A DNA stretch of 42,312 nucleotides from Loigolactobacillus zhaoyuanensis (GTDB taxonomy: Bacteria; Bacillota; Bacilli; Lactobacillales; Lactobacillaceae). Shown in pieces: positions 1 to 8,036 of the stretch. The position numbers and the translations under genes were made by a program. The notes below the pieces were generated by a model. That model saw only the letters and a list, made by a program, of their open reading frames with translations, was not told the DNA's origin and searched no databases. Each line of letters opens with the position of its first letter. The stretch's first letter is position 1. The DNA lies in assembly GCF_003946385.1 (NCBI RefSeq), contig NZ_RHOE01000019.1, positions 1-42,312 of the forward strand, in the 5' to 3' direction.

Positions 1-60
1 TTAACTTTAGCCGTATCGAACTGGATTCAATATTATAATGTCACACGAATCAAAACAAAA

Positions 61-105
61 CTGGGTGGTAAGAGCCCGGTTAAATACCGTGTTCTTACCA
101 CCCAG
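61..105. repeat. perfect 13-bp inverted repeat, strong hairpin
   Basis: Arms at 61-73 and 93-105 (CTGGGTGGTAAGA and its exact complement) enclose a loop with its own small CGGT/ACCG stem (77-80 with 86-89). Read on the minus strand the hairpin is followed by a T-rich stretch, so it could be a leftward terminator. Read on the plus strand there is no T-run. A replication or transfer origin hairpin of the integrated element is an alternative. No gene is recognisable between it and the window edge. Confidence 0.55.
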
Positions 106-289
106 AAAGTCGCTTAAAGTTTCGTCCAATATTTGGGGTTCACTTCACGTTATAATATTAAAAAATATTTGTTCACCTTATATTTAACTTCGATAATCAT
201 TCTTTTATCACTGGTTGCACTAATGAATAATAGGTTACTTGATTCACCATGCAATTTAATAATTTACGATACTGGATTGTTATCTACAC

Positions 290-499
290 TTAGTAACTGA
301 GCATCATCTTTCCATCACGACGAACACAATGGCCTGACTGGCATATTTTTATCAGCAACGCATTTAGTTCACGGTATGTTGGAAATGGTTTAGTGTCTTC
401 TTCAAGGGACCCTTTAACCAAAAATGTTGACACCATTACTTGATATTTGTTAATTGTGACTGCTAGACTAGTAGATGGGGACTTTTGCTTTTTGTCGTC
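290..499 (-). pseudogene. probable frameshifted remnant of a small element-borne gene
   Basis: I do not recognise the family. On the minus strand, an open frame from 499 to the stop at 290-292 reads like real protein, for example the stretch VKGSLEEDTKPFPTYREL. It has no good start at its beginning: an ATG lies at 506 in another frame, opening a short Lys/Arg-rich stretch (MLRRQKAKVP) that soon hits a stop. An in-frame ATG also lies at 434-436. A single frameshift between 506 and about 470 would join the two into a protein of about 70 residues. I infer a broken plasmid- or ICE-type gene. The reading is by eye and could be chance. Confidence 0.35.
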
Positions 500-532
500 T
501 TAGCATGTCACCGGTCTAACTAGTGAAGCTCA

Positions 533-691
533 TCACTTTTCAGTTACTTCGGCACTGATAGTCTCACCTGATACGATTGTCTTTACAATTAAAAATAATC
601 GCGATTTCACCAAATAATTGACCGCCGTACCGATCGGTAGTGCTGTAAAACTAGAGGGACCTTTCAGGCGTTTTGCACCAACTAATTGAAA
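533..691 (-). pseudogene. probable truncated remnant, minus-strand open frame without start
   Basis: A minus-strand frame of about 52 codons opens just after a stop at about 692 and ends at the TGA at 533-535. It reads like protein (LKGPSSFTALPIGTAVNYL, then a hydrophobic stretch and GETISAEVTEK) but has no plausible initiation codon or ribosome binding site near its start. It lies immediately upstream, in the direction of reading, of the other broken frame at 290-499. Together they suggest a decayed two-gene block. Family unknown. Confidence 0.3.
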
Positions 692-864
692 CTACACAAT
701 GTTAAACACTACAACATTTTAAATAACACTAACGTATTAAATAATAATTAGTACAGATACCTTCTACTGTCGTCTAAAAAAATCAAAATTTAATGCAATA
801 TTCTTTAAATCGGTTTCACTTTGAAAAAATTATATGTATTTGTTTGGTAAAAGGAGGATTTGTT

Positions 865-1257
865 ATGTCTGATCAAGATGTCAAACAAGCATTTTCACAT
901 TATGCCAAGCTGTCACTCGTGAACAAAACTCGCTCAATCTACACTCAGGAACAACATCAGGTTCCTAAAGTACCATTAAACGAGGAAACAGTGGAGTACC
1001 CGATCAATGAAGGCCCACCAACTATTAAATTAATAACAGCGGAACAAGCTATTCACCTTGAGGAATACCTCATTAACGAACGGTTGATCATTGCAATAGC
1101 CAGATTAACCGATGCTCAAAAGAAATTACTTTATTACAAATACGTTGAACAACTTTCAGATAAGGCAATTGGTCAGATTCTTCATGTCAGCAGTCAAGCG
1201 ATTTCCAAACAGCATCGCAAGGTGTTGAGCAAAATCGGCTCAACATTCTTCGACTAG
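865..1257 (+). CDS. sigma-70 region 4-like regulator (Tn916 ORF7-like)
   Basis: This is a protein of 130 residues whose C-terminal half resembles sigma-factor region 4. A segment of the type LTDAQKKLLYYKYVEQLSD leads into a helix-turn-helix (KAIGQILHVSSQAISKQHRK). Tn916-type elements encode such a sigma-like protein (ORF7), with a small ORF8 next to it, that drives transcription of the transfer genes; here too a small ORF8-like gene follows. The start at 865 is chosen because AAAGGAGG sits 9-14 bases upstream; the frame is open further upstream (ATG at 793) but without a ribosome binding site. I infer a regulator of element mobility, without proof that the element is still mobile. Confidence 0.65.
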   Translation: MSDQDVKQAFSHYAKLSLVNKTRSIYTQEQHQVPKVPLNEETVEYPINEGPPTIKLITAEQAIHLEEYLINERLIIAIARLTDAQKKLLYYKYVEQLSDKAIGQILHVSSQAISKQHRKVLSKIGSTFFD

Positions 1258-1337
1258 TTTAACCATAAAAATTCGGTCTCCCCCAACACTTCTAAGAATT
1301 AGACGACCCAAATCTAACTCTAGGAGAGCGAATTGCA

Positions 1338-1535
1338 ATGAATTATACCGAAACGATTTACGCAGCCCAGCATGGCGACCCACTTGCTATGGCTCAGCTG
1401 ATAAAAGAATTTCAGCCATTAATTATTAGCATCACTTGTCGGGGGCATTCAGTTTTTGATGAGGATCGTTATCAGATATTAACTGAACAATTTATTCGAA
1501 CAACCTACAAGTTTAATTTGGAACGTTATTTGTAG
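1338..1535 (+). CDS. small ORF8-like helix-turn-helix protein of Tn916-type elements
   Basis: This 65-residue protein begins MNYTETIYAAQHGDPLAMAQ and continues with a conserved pattern of small acidic and hydrophobic residues and an EDRYQILTEQFIRTTYKF tail. The layout (an AAxxGDxxAM opening, then an ...I...S... stretch and a ...L...I..F C-terminus) matches the small protein of Tn916 known as ORF8, of the conjugative-transposon HTH family. A GGAG site lies upstream (1323-1326). It sits 80 bp behind the sigma-like gene and probably shares its transcript. A rho-independent terminator follows. The role in conjugative elements is regulatory. Confidence 0.6.
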   Translation: MNYTETIYAAQHGDPLAMAQLIKEFQPLIISITCRGHSVFDEDRYQILTEQFIRTTYKFNLERYL

Positions 1536-1544
1536 TTAGACGAG

Positions 1545-1580
1545 AAGCAGATTAATCTTTTTTGATTAATTTGCTTTTTT
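1545..1580 (+). terminator. rho-independent terminator after the ORF8-like gene
   Basis: Stem AAGCAGATTAATC (1545-1557) pairs with GATTAATTTGCTT (1564-1576) with one wobble and runs into six T residues. It ends the ORF7/ORF8-like transcript. Confidence 0.8.
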
Positions 1581-1620
1581 GGTTTCATTTCTCATCCTTT
1601 ATTTGTATGTATATAGTGAA

Positions 1621-1673
1621 CAGGAAATATTACCTGTGAGCCCTTTGACAACTGAATATTGCTACCCTAACTT
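1621..1673 (+). promoter_or_regulatory. candidate promoter with upstream near-palindrome for the xis-int unit
   Basis: TTGACA (1645-1650), a 17-base spacer and TAACTT (1668-1673) form a plausible sigma-A promoter pointing at the excisionase and integrase. Just upstream, CAGGAAATATTACCTG (1621-1636) is a palindrome with two mismatched positions and could be an operator. The start of transcription is inferred. Confidence 0.45.
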
Positions 1674-1743
1674 TCTTACTTTACTTGAACTGTTGATCTG
1701 TGGACGCCATGACCAGAACTGCGAGCGCCACCCACACTTCAAC

Positions 1744-1880
1744 TACGATTTTTAACTAACAATCGTACAAATTAAGTAGATAATGATACTTCCGCGAGGC
1801 TCCCACGTAAGCAGGAGAGGTGCAATTCCTATGTCCGTTAGTGACGGAACTGGGTAGCAAGGTCTGACAGCACCATTAAA
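1744..1880. other. hairpin-rich intergenic region of unknown role
   Basis: No credible gene occupies 1581-2047. It contains a perfect 7-bp hairpin (1744-1750 with 1761-1767), a CTCC/GGAG stem (1800-1803 with 1814-1817), and an outer GGTGC/GCACC pairing (1819-1823 with 1870-1874) enclosing a TCCGT/ACGGA hairpin (1834-1838 with 1844-1848). If transcribed from 1668-1673 this would be a folded leader of the xis-int message. It could instead be a DNA site such as a transfer origin. I do not recognise it as a known riboswitch. Confidence 0.4.
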
Positions 1881-2047
1881 CTGTTGCACTATTTTTTGAA
1901 AGGAAGTGAAATCAACACCCGACTTTTTTAATTCTCCCCCATTAGTCATTCATACCTGATTGGAGATGATACACTATCGCTACTTCAGAATTCACGATCA
2001 CAATCAGTGATCAACAACAAGATAAACTACGTGCCGAAATCTATCAA

Positions 2048-2275
2048 ATGATCATGGGTGAAGTCAAGCGAGTAAGGACTGATGCCGCCATTGGTACCCG
2101 CTATCTTAAGAAAAAGGATCTTTGTAATTACTTGCAAATTGCCAACAATACTTTAGATAGCTGGATTGCTCAGGGCCTACCATCGATCACAATTGGTGGT
2201 TGCATTCGCTTTGATCGCTCATCTGTTGATGATTGGTTAATAACTAGAGCTGACGAAATGAAGCATATGAGTTAA
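2048..2275 (+). CDS. excisionase-like helix-turn-helix protein, start uncertain
   Basis: The 75-residue product has an excisionase/MerR-type fold signature: YLKKKDLCNYLQIANNTLDS (a winged-helix recognition unit), then a short wing and SSVDDWLITR, the usual domain end. Small proteins of this type sit directly before tyrosine integrases and direct excision. It lies 65 bp before the integrase. The start is odd: the frame remains open back to a stop at 1967-1969, and the extra 26 codons read like protein (TITISDQQQDKLRAEIYQ) yet hold no start codon. ATG 2048 has no clear ribosome binding site. The gene may have lost its true start by a one-base change near 1966-1969. Confidence 0.65.
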   Translation: MIMGEVKRVRTDAAIGTRYLKKKDLCNYLQIANNTLDSWIAQGLPSITIGGCIRFDRSSVDDWLITRADEMKHMS

Positions 2276-2340
2276 AATAACTTTGAAGCCTTACGTTCGC
2301 TCTGAAAAATTTCAATTAATTTTTTTGGAGGAATGTAGTT

Positions 2341-3585
2341 ATGACTATTAGTAAAACAAAATCTGGAAGTTATCTTGTAGAAGTGCAATACCCGAAAAAG
2401 CTTAGACCATTTTTCGACAACAAACGCCGCTACAAAAAAACACTGCCAAGTCTCAAGACAGCTAAGATTCAAGAAGCTAATGTGTTGATGCAAATTGAAC
2501 AGGTACGAAAGGATGATAGCCCGCGTTCATTGGAAACTAAAGGAGAAATGTTATTTAGCGATTTTTACCACAACGTCTTCATGGATATTTATGTTAAGGG
2601 TGCGACTGGACGGACACGCGTTGTCCCTACAACTGAGACAATCGATTATCAAAAATCAATTTTTAGACTTCATATTCTACCGATGTTTGGTAATTACTCA
2701 TTGAATTATCTGAACAATCATAAGGAAATTGTCATCAATGAATTGACGATGAAATCTGCCACTTTTAGCAATATTCGCAATATCAAGAGTTACACACGCC
2801 AAGTGTTTGATCTCGCCGAAGCAATGGATTATATCGAATATAATCGCGTTGGTAAGGTTCTAAACATGGTTGCATCTCCTTACCATGACCAATTAAAAAA
2901 GCAGCGTCAAGCGAAAGGAGAAGCACTCACGGCGCAAAAGTTGCTCGACTGGCTCGAAGCGCTAGAGGAAGACTATCAAGCCGGTAAAATCACGTTGATG
3001 CAGCATTTACTCTTCTTGCTAACTTTACACGTTGGTGACCGTAAGAGTGAAACCTATGGCTTACAGTGGCGTCATATTGACTTGAAAACTAATTCCCTGT
3101 TCATCATTCAAAGTCTTTCTAAATCTAAGAAGCTCAAAGACACTAAGGGCCATAAGTTCACTCAGCTAACTATTCCAGAAGAACTAGTTAGTGAGATTGC
3201 AGAATGGAAGGCACAGCAAGCCGAAGAGTTAGCGCAAATTGGAATTGAGCAAACACCTGACCAATTTGTATTCACGTATACCGATTTTCGTGGTCACATG
3301 AATGTCCCCTTACATTCCGACTATTTGAATTATCGAATCAAGTCGATCCATCATCGTCATCCAGAATTGGCTAAATTACACCCACACAAGTTGCGTCACA
3401 CTTTTGGTACACTTGCCCGTGAAGGTGGTGCTTCCCTCGAAGATATCTCCGAAGCACTCACTCATTCCGACGTAGCAACGACAAAAATTTACGTCAATAC
3501 GCCGGATGTCATTTCCACTAAGGTGCACGAAATGTTCGTAAATCGATTAAAAAAAGAAAGTACAAAAAAACGCCAGATTATCTAA
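2341..3585 (+). CDS. int: tyrosine recombinase / integrase of an rpsI-adjacent element
   Basis: A 414-residue site-specific recombinase. The N-terminus (about 1-60) is a short arm-DNA-binding domain, residues about 70-180 form the SAM-like core-binding domain, and the catalytic domain follows. Visible catalytic residues are R234 (GDRKSE), H349 and R352 in HKLRHT, H375 (LTHSD) and the nucleophile Y384 (KIYVN). A strong GGAGG precedes the ATG. The stop codon lies inside a hairpin that also serves as a leftward terminator. Its end is about 130 bp from the stop of rpsI, and putative arm sites fill the gap, so integration at the 3' end of rpsI is the natural reading. It appears intact. Confidence 0.92.
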   Translation: MTISKTKSGSYLVEVQYPKKLRPFFDNKRRYKKTLPSLKTAKIQEANVLMQIEQVRKDDSPRSLETKGEMLFSDFYHNVFMDIYVKGATGRTRVVPTTETIDYQKSIFRLHILPMFGNYSLNYLNNHKEIVINELTMKSATFSNIRNIKSYTRQVFDLAEAMDYIEYNRVGKVLNMVASPYHDQLKKQRQAKGEALTAQKLLDWLEALEEDYQAGKITLMQHLLFLLTLHVGDRKSETYGLQWRHIDLKTNSLFIIQSLSKSKKLKDTKGHKFTQLTIPEELVSEIAEWKAQQAEELAQIGIEQTPDQFVFTYTDFRGHMNVPLHSDYLNYRIKSIHHRHPELAKLHPHKLRHTFGTLAREGGASLEDISEALTHSDVATTKIYVNTPDVISTKVHEMFVNRLKKESTKKRQII

Positions 3586-3594
3586 TCTGACGTT
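3563..3594 (-). terminator. terminator for leftward rplM-rpsI transcription, inside the int 3' end
   Basis: AACGCCAGATTA (3569-3580) and TAATCTGACGTT (3583-3594) form a long stem with one wobble. On the minus strand it is followed by seven T residues (3564-3570). The int stop codon TAA (3583-3585) is part of the stem. There is no good T-run on the plus strand, so it serves rpsI transcripts better than int. Confidence 0.7.
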
Positions 3595-3616
3595 CAACAT
3601 TCTCATTGAGATAATA

Positions 3617-3677
3617 TTTACCCCAAACCTTACCCCAAAGTTAAATTTTCTGAGCGAATTTTGCCAATTGGGGTAAA
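3617..3677. repeat. three copies of TTACCCCAA between int and rpsI, probable integrase arm sites
   Basis: TTACCCCAAA occurs at 3618-3627 and again at 3630-3639 as direct copies 12 bp apart, and TTGGGGTAA at 3668-3676 is an inverted copy. Clusters of short direct and inverted repeats between an integrase gene and the attachment site are typical arm-type binding sites. Function is inferred from position. Confidence 0.55.
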
Positions 3678-3696
3678 AGTTAAAACCGTAATCAGG

Positions 3697-3745
3697 CTTG
3701 TTATAACGTGCCGGATTAACGCTTTGAGAACTGACTAGCCTTACG
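3697..3745. other. probable attachment-site junction at the rpsI 3' end
   Basis: The element-like sequence meets the chromosome at the last codons of rpsI, which stays intact to its stop (3716-3718). Elements whose integrase targets rpsI duplicate a short core from this 3' end. The second copy is not found in this window, so the exact core cannot be fixed. Confidence 0.35.
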
Positions 3746-4111
3746 AGCTTTCTTCAAACCTGGCTTCTTACGTTCTTTCATACGTGGGTCACGAGTTAAC
3801 ATGCCGGCACGCTTTAATGGACCACGGAAATCAGGGTCTACGTTTAATAGCGCACGTGAAATACCATGACGGATCGCACCAGCTTGGCCTGAGAAGCCAC
3901 CACCATTAACGTTAACTAAAACGTCATAGCTGTCAGCTGTATCAGTAATGCCAAATGGTTGGATCATATCTTCGCGAATATTTGCAAATGGAACATAGTC
4001 TGTTTGGTCTTTGCCGTTGATCGTAATCTTACCAGTACCAGGTACTAAACGTACACGGGCAACTGAGTTCTTACGACGACCTGTACCAATATATTGAACT
4101 TTTTCTGCCAA
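3716..4111 (-). CDS. rpsI: 30S ribosomal protein S9
   Basis: 131 residues, usual length. It opens with [16 protein letters not shown] and ends in the basic tail [11 protein letters not shown], whose extreme C-terminus reaches the P-site tRNA in the 30S subunit. The [19 protein letters not shown] core is conserved. It follows rplM by 13 bp and is co-transcribed with it. The 3' end borders an integrase and its sites, yet the reading frame and C-terminal arginine are complete, as expected when an integrating element regenerates its target gene. Confidence 0.98.
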   Translation of the reverse strand: MAEKVQYIGTGRRKNSVARVRLVPGTGKITINGKDQTDYVPFANIREDMIQPFGITDTADSYDVLVNVNGGGFSGQAGAIRHGISRALLNVDPDFRGPLKRAGMLTRDPRMKERKKPGLKKARKASQFSKR

Positions 4112-4124
4112 TTCATTTCCCTCC

Positions 4125-4568
4125 TTAAATTAGGTTTGTAATATCCAAAGTTTCTGGTTGTTGTGCAGAATTCTTATGTTCAGGACCTGCGTAAACATGC
4201 AATTTCATAAATTGAGCATGGCCCAATGTGTTCTTAGGAAGCATCCCTTTGATGGATGTTTCTAATAAACGAATTGGGTTCTTTTCACGCAATTCACCTG
4301 CAGAAATCTGCTTCAAACCGCCTGGATGAAGGGTATGATGATAATAAATTTTGTTAGTCGCTTTACGACCAGTTAAGAGTACCTTTTCCGCGTTGATGAT
4401 GATGACGTGGTCACCAGTATCGACGTTTGGGGTAAATGTTGGTTTGTTTTTACCGCGTAAGATAGAAGCCACAACTGTGGATAAACGGCCTAATGCAATA
4501 TCAGTTGCATCGACAACGTACCATTTGTGTTCTACTTCGCCTGGTTTTGCTAAATATGTTGAGCGCAC
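4125..4568 (-). CDS. rplM: 50S ribosomal protein L13
   Basis: 147 residues from a GTG start at 4568. This start is preferred because GGAGG precedes it by 7 bases and the family begins [17 protein letters not shown] longer frame to 4679 runs through the leader and promoter and is not coding. Conserved segments include [34 protein letters not shown] and [19 protein letters not shown]13 is an early-assembly protein of the 50S subunit. It forms a two-gene unit with rpsI, separated from truA by its own promoter. Confidence 0.97.
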   Translation of the reverse strand: MRSTYLAKPGEVEHKWYVVDATDIALGRLSTVVASILRGKNKPTFTPNVDTGDHVIIINAEKVLLTGRKATNKIYYHHTLHPGGLKQISAGELREKNPIRLLETSIKGMLPKNTLGHAQFMKLHVYAGPEHKNSAQQPETLDITNLI

Positions 4569-4650
4569 GTGTATTCCTCCATTTTTCTGTGTCTGTTTAA
4601 ACACCAGTAAGTTTCCGGGGCTTATCGTGGGGTAAACAGTACCAGCTATA
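4569..4650 (-). promoter_or_regulatory. rplM 5' leader, probable L13 leader RNA
   Basis: About 75 untranslated bases separate the promoter from the L13 start. Low-GC Firmicutes commonly carry a structured L13 leader here that mediates autoregulation. The position fits; I have not verified the consensus fold. Confidence 0.5.
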
Positions 4651-4679
4651 ATCTTAACTATTTTCATGCAAACTGTCAA
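4651..4679 (-). promoter_or_regulatory. promoter of rplM-rpsI
   Basis: On the minus strand TTGACA (4679-4674), a 17-base spacer and TAAGAT (4656-4651) give a near-consensus sigma-A promoter just downstream of the truA stop. Confidence 0.8.
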
Positions 4680-4700
4680 TCAATTTCGTAATTTTTTTTA

Positions 4701-5489
4701 TCATGAAAACGTATCTAGTTCAACTTTATCCGCTGGACCATCACCATAATAGACCTTTTTTAGATAAAGTCCACTGGCGGGAGCAGTATACCGTGCTTGG
4801 GTACGATCTTTAACTTCATATAATCGTAAAATATCGTGTACCGGCCGGCGCCCATTACCAATTTCAAGTGCGACCCCCACCATGATGCGTACCATATTGT
4901 ACAAGAAACCATTGCCATAAAATTCAAAAACTAATTCTTCATTCACCGTATCTTCCACGACCGTCGCCGCAAAAATAGTTCGCACCTTATTAGTGATACT
5001 ACCGCCAGAAGCGGCGAAACTACTAAAGTCATGCGTACCTACAAAATCGGTTAATGCCAATTCAATTTTACTAACGTCTAGATCATATTTCCAGTGCCCG
5101 GTATAAAACCGCCGAAACGGATCCGTATAATAACCACGCTTCACCCGATAAACATAGCGCTTGCCGGTTGTGTTATAACGGGCATGAAAATCAGGTGACG
5201 CTATCACACAAGCCTTGACCACTACATCTAAAGGCAACAGACTGTTCAAAGCCTTGAGCATCGCAGCCGCTGGTAGCTCAAAAGGAAAATCAAAATGAAT
5301 CACCTGACCAAGTGCATGCACCCCTGCATCCGTGCGGCCTGAGCCGTTGACGACGATTCGCGTTGTTGATTTAGCAATCGTGCGCACCGCTTTTTCCAAG
5401 ACGCCTTGCACCGTTCGCTGCTTCAGTTGTAACTGAAAGCCAGCAAATTGGGTACCATCGTACGCTATTGTGGCTTTGTATCTCAACAC
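4701..5489 (-). CDS. truA: tRNA pseudouridine(38-40) synthase TruA
   Basis: 262 residues, normal for the family. It converts uridines 38-40 in the anticodon stem-loop of many tRNAs to pseudouridine. The catalytic aspartate is D54 in [14 protein letters not shown]. The N-terminal [12 protein letters not shown] and C-terminal [11 protein letters not shown] motifs are present. The start is GTG at 5489, with AAGGAGG upstream; a TTG is the next codon. It follows ecfT after a 57-bp gap containing a strong hairpin, and it keeps the conserved ecf-truA-rplM-rpsI order. Confidence 0.96.
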   Translation of the reverse strand: MLRYKATIAYDGTQFAGFQLQLKQRTVQGVLEKAVRTIAKSTTRIVVNGSGRTDAGVHALGQVIHFDFPFELPAAAMLKALNSLLPLDVVVKACVIASPDFHARYNTTGKRYVYRVKRGYYTDPFRRFYTGHWKYDLDVSKIELALTDFVGTHDFSSFAASGGSITNKVRTIFAATVVEDTVNEELVFEFYGNGFLYNMVRIMVGVALEIGNGRRPVHDILRLYEVKDRTQARYTAPASGLYLKKVYYGDGPADKVELDTFS

Positions 5490-5510
5490 ATTAAGCCCTC
5501 CTTACAATTA

Positions 5511-5538
5511 ATGGACTAGAGGATTTCCCCTAGTCCAT
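5511..5538. repeat. intercistronic hairpin between ecfT and truA
   Basis: ATGGACTAGAGG (5511-5522) and CCCCTAGTCCAT (5527-5538) form a 12-bp stem with one mismatch and a four-base loop. There is no T-run on the minus strand, so it looks like an RNA stability or processing element rather than a full terminator. Confidence 0.6.
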
Positions 5539-5546
5539 CGATTTAT

Positions 5547-6344
5547 CTATGCACGTAGCCAAACTAAGACGCCGGTTAATAAACCAAAAACAAGCACTGT
5601 CCAAGTATCTCTAGCCTGCCAAGTTAAAATACGGTATTTACTACGTCCTTCACCGCCTTGATAACCACGCGCTTCCATTGCTGTTGCTAGATCTTCAGCA
5701 CGATTAAATGAGCTGACAAACAACGGGATCAATAGTGGCACAACCGAACGCATTTGCTGGAAAAGGTTGCCTTCACCAAAATCAACCCCGCGGGCCCGCT
5801 GTGCGTTCATAATTTTTTCAGTCTCATCCATCAATGTCGGTACAAAACGCAGTGCAATCGACAACATCAAAGCCACTTCATAAACCGGAAAATGCACGAC
5901 TCGTAGTGGTTTTAAAATTGCCTCAATTGCATCCGCCAATGATAGTGGCGGCGTAGTCAGCGTTAGTAGTGTTGACATAAAAATAATCAAGACAAACCGC
6001 ATAAAGATATAGATCCCATTAACGATCCCAAATTGCGATAACACGATCGGCCCCCAGGACCAATAAGTGGTGCCACCACGAGTAAAGAACACCTGCAATA
6101 ATACAGTAAATAAGATCAACCAAATCAACGGCCGTACGCCACGAATGAAGAAACCCATTTTAATATTCGATAAGTAAACGGCGAAAAGTGTGAAGAAGAA
6201 CAAGACCAAGTAGGTCAGCCAGTTATTGGCCAGAAAAATAATCCCAATATAATAAAAGCTCAGCAATAATTTATTTCGCGGATCAAGCCGATGAATCAGC
6301 GAATCACCGGGAATAAAGCGTCCAAGCAATAGTTTATTCATCAT
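5547..6344 (-). CDS. ecfT: energy-coupling factor transporter transmembrane protein EcfT
   Basis: 265 residues from the ATG at 6344 (a second ATG follows directly at 6341 and may be the real start). The N-terminus [17 protein letters not shown] is the family signature, followed by several hydrophobic membrane spans. Two Ala-Arg-Gly motifs in the cytoplasmic coupling helices are visible ([10 protein letters not shown] and MEARGYQGG); these contact the two ATPases. It joins EcfA1 and EcfA2 to interchangeable S components for vitamin uptake; no S-component gene is nearby, as expected for the shared group II module. It overlaps ecfA2 by 11 bp. Confidence 0.95.
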   Translation of the reverse strand: MMNKLLLGRFIPGDSLIHRLDPRNKLLLSFYYIGIIFLANNWLTYLVLFFFTLFAVYLSNIKMGFFIRGVRPLIWLILFTVLLQVFFTRGGTTYWSWGPIVLSQFGIVNGIYIFMRFVLIIFMSTLLTLTTPPLSLADAIEAILKPLRVVHFPVYEVALMLSIALRFVPTLMDETEKIMNAQRARGVDFGEGNLFQQMRSVVPLLIPLFVSSFNRAEDLATAMEARGYQGGEGRSKYRILTWQARDTWTVLVFGLLTGVLVWLRA

Positions 6345-7215
6345 GTTGCTGGCTCACCACCTCTCGTGGTAACTGTGGCGCTAGTGCCGCCGCTAATTCG
6401 GCTTCAGTCAGCGGTAACTGATCAAATTTAAAGCCCCGCTGCTGTAGACGTGCAGCAAACTCAGTCGTCTCTGGCACCCCTAACTGGCGTGCCTGCAACC
6501 AAGCAACATCCTGAAAGACTTCTTGCGGCCGACCAACCTTAGCGATGGTGCCTTGCTCCATAACAACCACATGATCCGCATAATTAGCCACATCTTCCAT
6601 CCGATGAGTGATCAGCACAACCGTTAAATGTTGCTCATGGTGTAGCCGCTCGACCATCCCCATGATTTCACGCCGCCCCGCTGGATCTAACCCTGCTGTT
6701 GGTTCATCGAGGATCAAAACTTCAGGTGCCATTGCTAAAACGCCAGCAATCGCTACCCGGCGCATTTGACCACCAGATAAGTCAAATGGTGAACGCTCTA
6801 GTAATTCGGCTGGTAAACCAACCAACGTTAGCATTTCAGCCGCTTTTTTTGCAGCAACTGTCGCCTCCATACCAAAATTCATCGGTCCAAAAGCAATATC
6901 CTTAGCGACCGTTTCTTCAAACAATTGGCTTTCTGGGAATTGAAAGACCATGCCGACTTTTTGTCGCAACGGCTTTAAATGCTTATTATTGGTCTCTGGA
7001 GTAATCTTACGCTCACCAATCGTTACCGTTCCACTGGTTGGCTTTAGTAAAGCATTCAGGTGCTGAACTAAGGTTGATTTGCCACTACCCGTATGACCAA
7101 TGATCGCCGTAAAACTATGCTCGGCAATCGTTAAATTAATATCATGCAGTGCTTGGCTTTCAAAGGGCGTTCCGGCCTGATACGTGTATGCTACATCTTT
7201 GAATGTAATGTCCAC
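6334..7215 (-). CDS. ecfA2: energy-coupling factor transporter ATPase EcfA2
   Basis: About 293 residues. Walker [11 protein letters not shown]-loop region [13 protein letters not shown], signature [10 protein letters not shown], Walker [13 protein letters not shown] and H-loop LITHRMEDV are all intact. The GTG at 7215 is preferred because GGTGG lies seven bases before it and the family begins MDITF; a TTG at 7221 is possible. The start lies inside the end of ecfA1 and its end overlaps ecfT, so the three are translationally coupled. With EcfA1 it hydrolyses ATP to power vitamin import. Confidence 0.96.
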   Translation of the reverse strand: MDITFKDVAYTYQAGTPFESQALHDINLTIAEHSFTAIIGHTGSGKSTLVQHLNALLKPTSGTVTIGERKITPETNNKHLKPLRQKVGMVFQFPESQLFEETVAKDIAFGPMNFGMEATVAAKKAAEMLTLVGLPAELLERSPFDLSGGQMRRVAIAGVLAMAPEVLILDEPTAGLDPAGRREIMGMVERLHHEQHLTVVLITHRMEDVANYADHVVVMEQGTIAKVGRPQEVFQDVAWLQARQLGVPETTEFAARLQQRGFKFDQLPLTEAELAAALAPQLPREVVSQQHDE

Positions 7216-8036
7216 AGCCAATCCACCAATCCTTCCTCAGTTAAGTATTGCTGCGGCACGACCAAACCCTGCCGTTGCAACGCTGCCTTTAAGCGTTCTG
7301 CATAAGGAACATCTAAACCAAGTTCGATCAGCCGTTCCCCATACTGGAATATCTCCGCTGGTGTGCCTGATTCCTTGATCTCACCATCATCTAAAATAAT
7401 AATTCGATTGGCGTTAGCAGCTTCATCTATATCATGAGTAATCGAAATAACCGTTAGATCCGCCTGTTCCTTCAACTGCCGGACGGTTTCTAAAACTTCG
7501 ATCCGGCCAGTAGGATCTAACATACTAGTTGATTCATCTAAAATAATAATTTTCGGTTGTAAGGCAATGATACCAGCAATCGCCACCCGCTGCTTTTGAC
7601 CGCCAGAAAGCCGTGCGGGTTCACGATCCGCAAACTCAGTCATGCGCACTCGTTCTAGTGCTGCATGAACGCGCGTCAACATTTCTTCACGAGGTAAACC
7701 AATATTTTCTAAGCCAAAAGCAACATCATCCTCAACGGTTGCACCAACAAATTGATTATCCGGATTCTGAAAAACCATGCCGATTTGACTCCGGATATCC
7801 CAGACACTAGCTTCAGTTAATTTTGTACCAGCAACACGAATGATCCCACTCTCGGGTGTCAACGGTAATAATCCGTCCAATGATTTAGCTAAGGTCGATT
7901 TACCACTACCGTTGTGGCCAATGATAGCGACCCATTCGCCTTGTTCGATCGTCAAATTAACGTCACTTAGTGCCGGCCGACCTTCCGTTTGTGGATAACG
8001 GAAATTTAAATGTTCGACTTCAATTATTTTTGTCAC
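7191..8036 (-). CDS. ecfA1: energy-coupling factor transporter ATPase EcfA1
   Basis: 281 residues from the GTG at 8036, chosen because AAAGG lies 8-12 bases upstream; another GTG at 8045 overlaps that site. Walker [10 protein letters not shown], signature [10 protein letters not shown], Walker [14 protein letters not shown] and H-loop SITHDIDEA are present. The Glu in LDES is the expected catalytic glutamate. It is the first gene of the ecf unit, placed after the rplQ terminator, so it probably has its own promoter. Confidence 0.96.
   Translation of the reverse strand: MTKIIEVEHLNFRYPQTEGRPALSDVNLTIEQGEWVAIIGHNGSGKSTLAKSLDGLLPLTPESGIIRVAGTKLTEASVWDIRSQIGMVFQNPDNQFVGATVEDDVAFGLENIGLPREEMLTRVHAALERVRMTEFADREPARLSGGQKQRVAIAGIIALQPKIIILDESTSMLDPTGRIEVLETVRQLKEQADLTVISITHDIDEAANANRIIILDDGEIKESGTPAEIFQYGERLIELGLDVPYAERLKAALQRQGLVVPQQYLTEEGLVDWLWTLHSKM

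Noticed and set aside
1-800. Second copy of the rpsI-end core (attachment site)
   Set aside because: I looked for sequence like GCTTTGAGAACTGAC; only short chance matches such as GAACTGG near position 18 were found.
1752-1949. 65-codon minus-strand open frame in the structured region
   Set aside because: It has no ribosome binding site and coincides with the hairpin-rich sequence, so the open frame is probably a by-product of structure. A small gene is not fully excluded.
4569-4679. N-terminal extension of L13 by 37 residues
   Set aside because: The extension covers a consensus promoter and leader, and the family starts at the GTG at 4568 with a good ribosome binding site.
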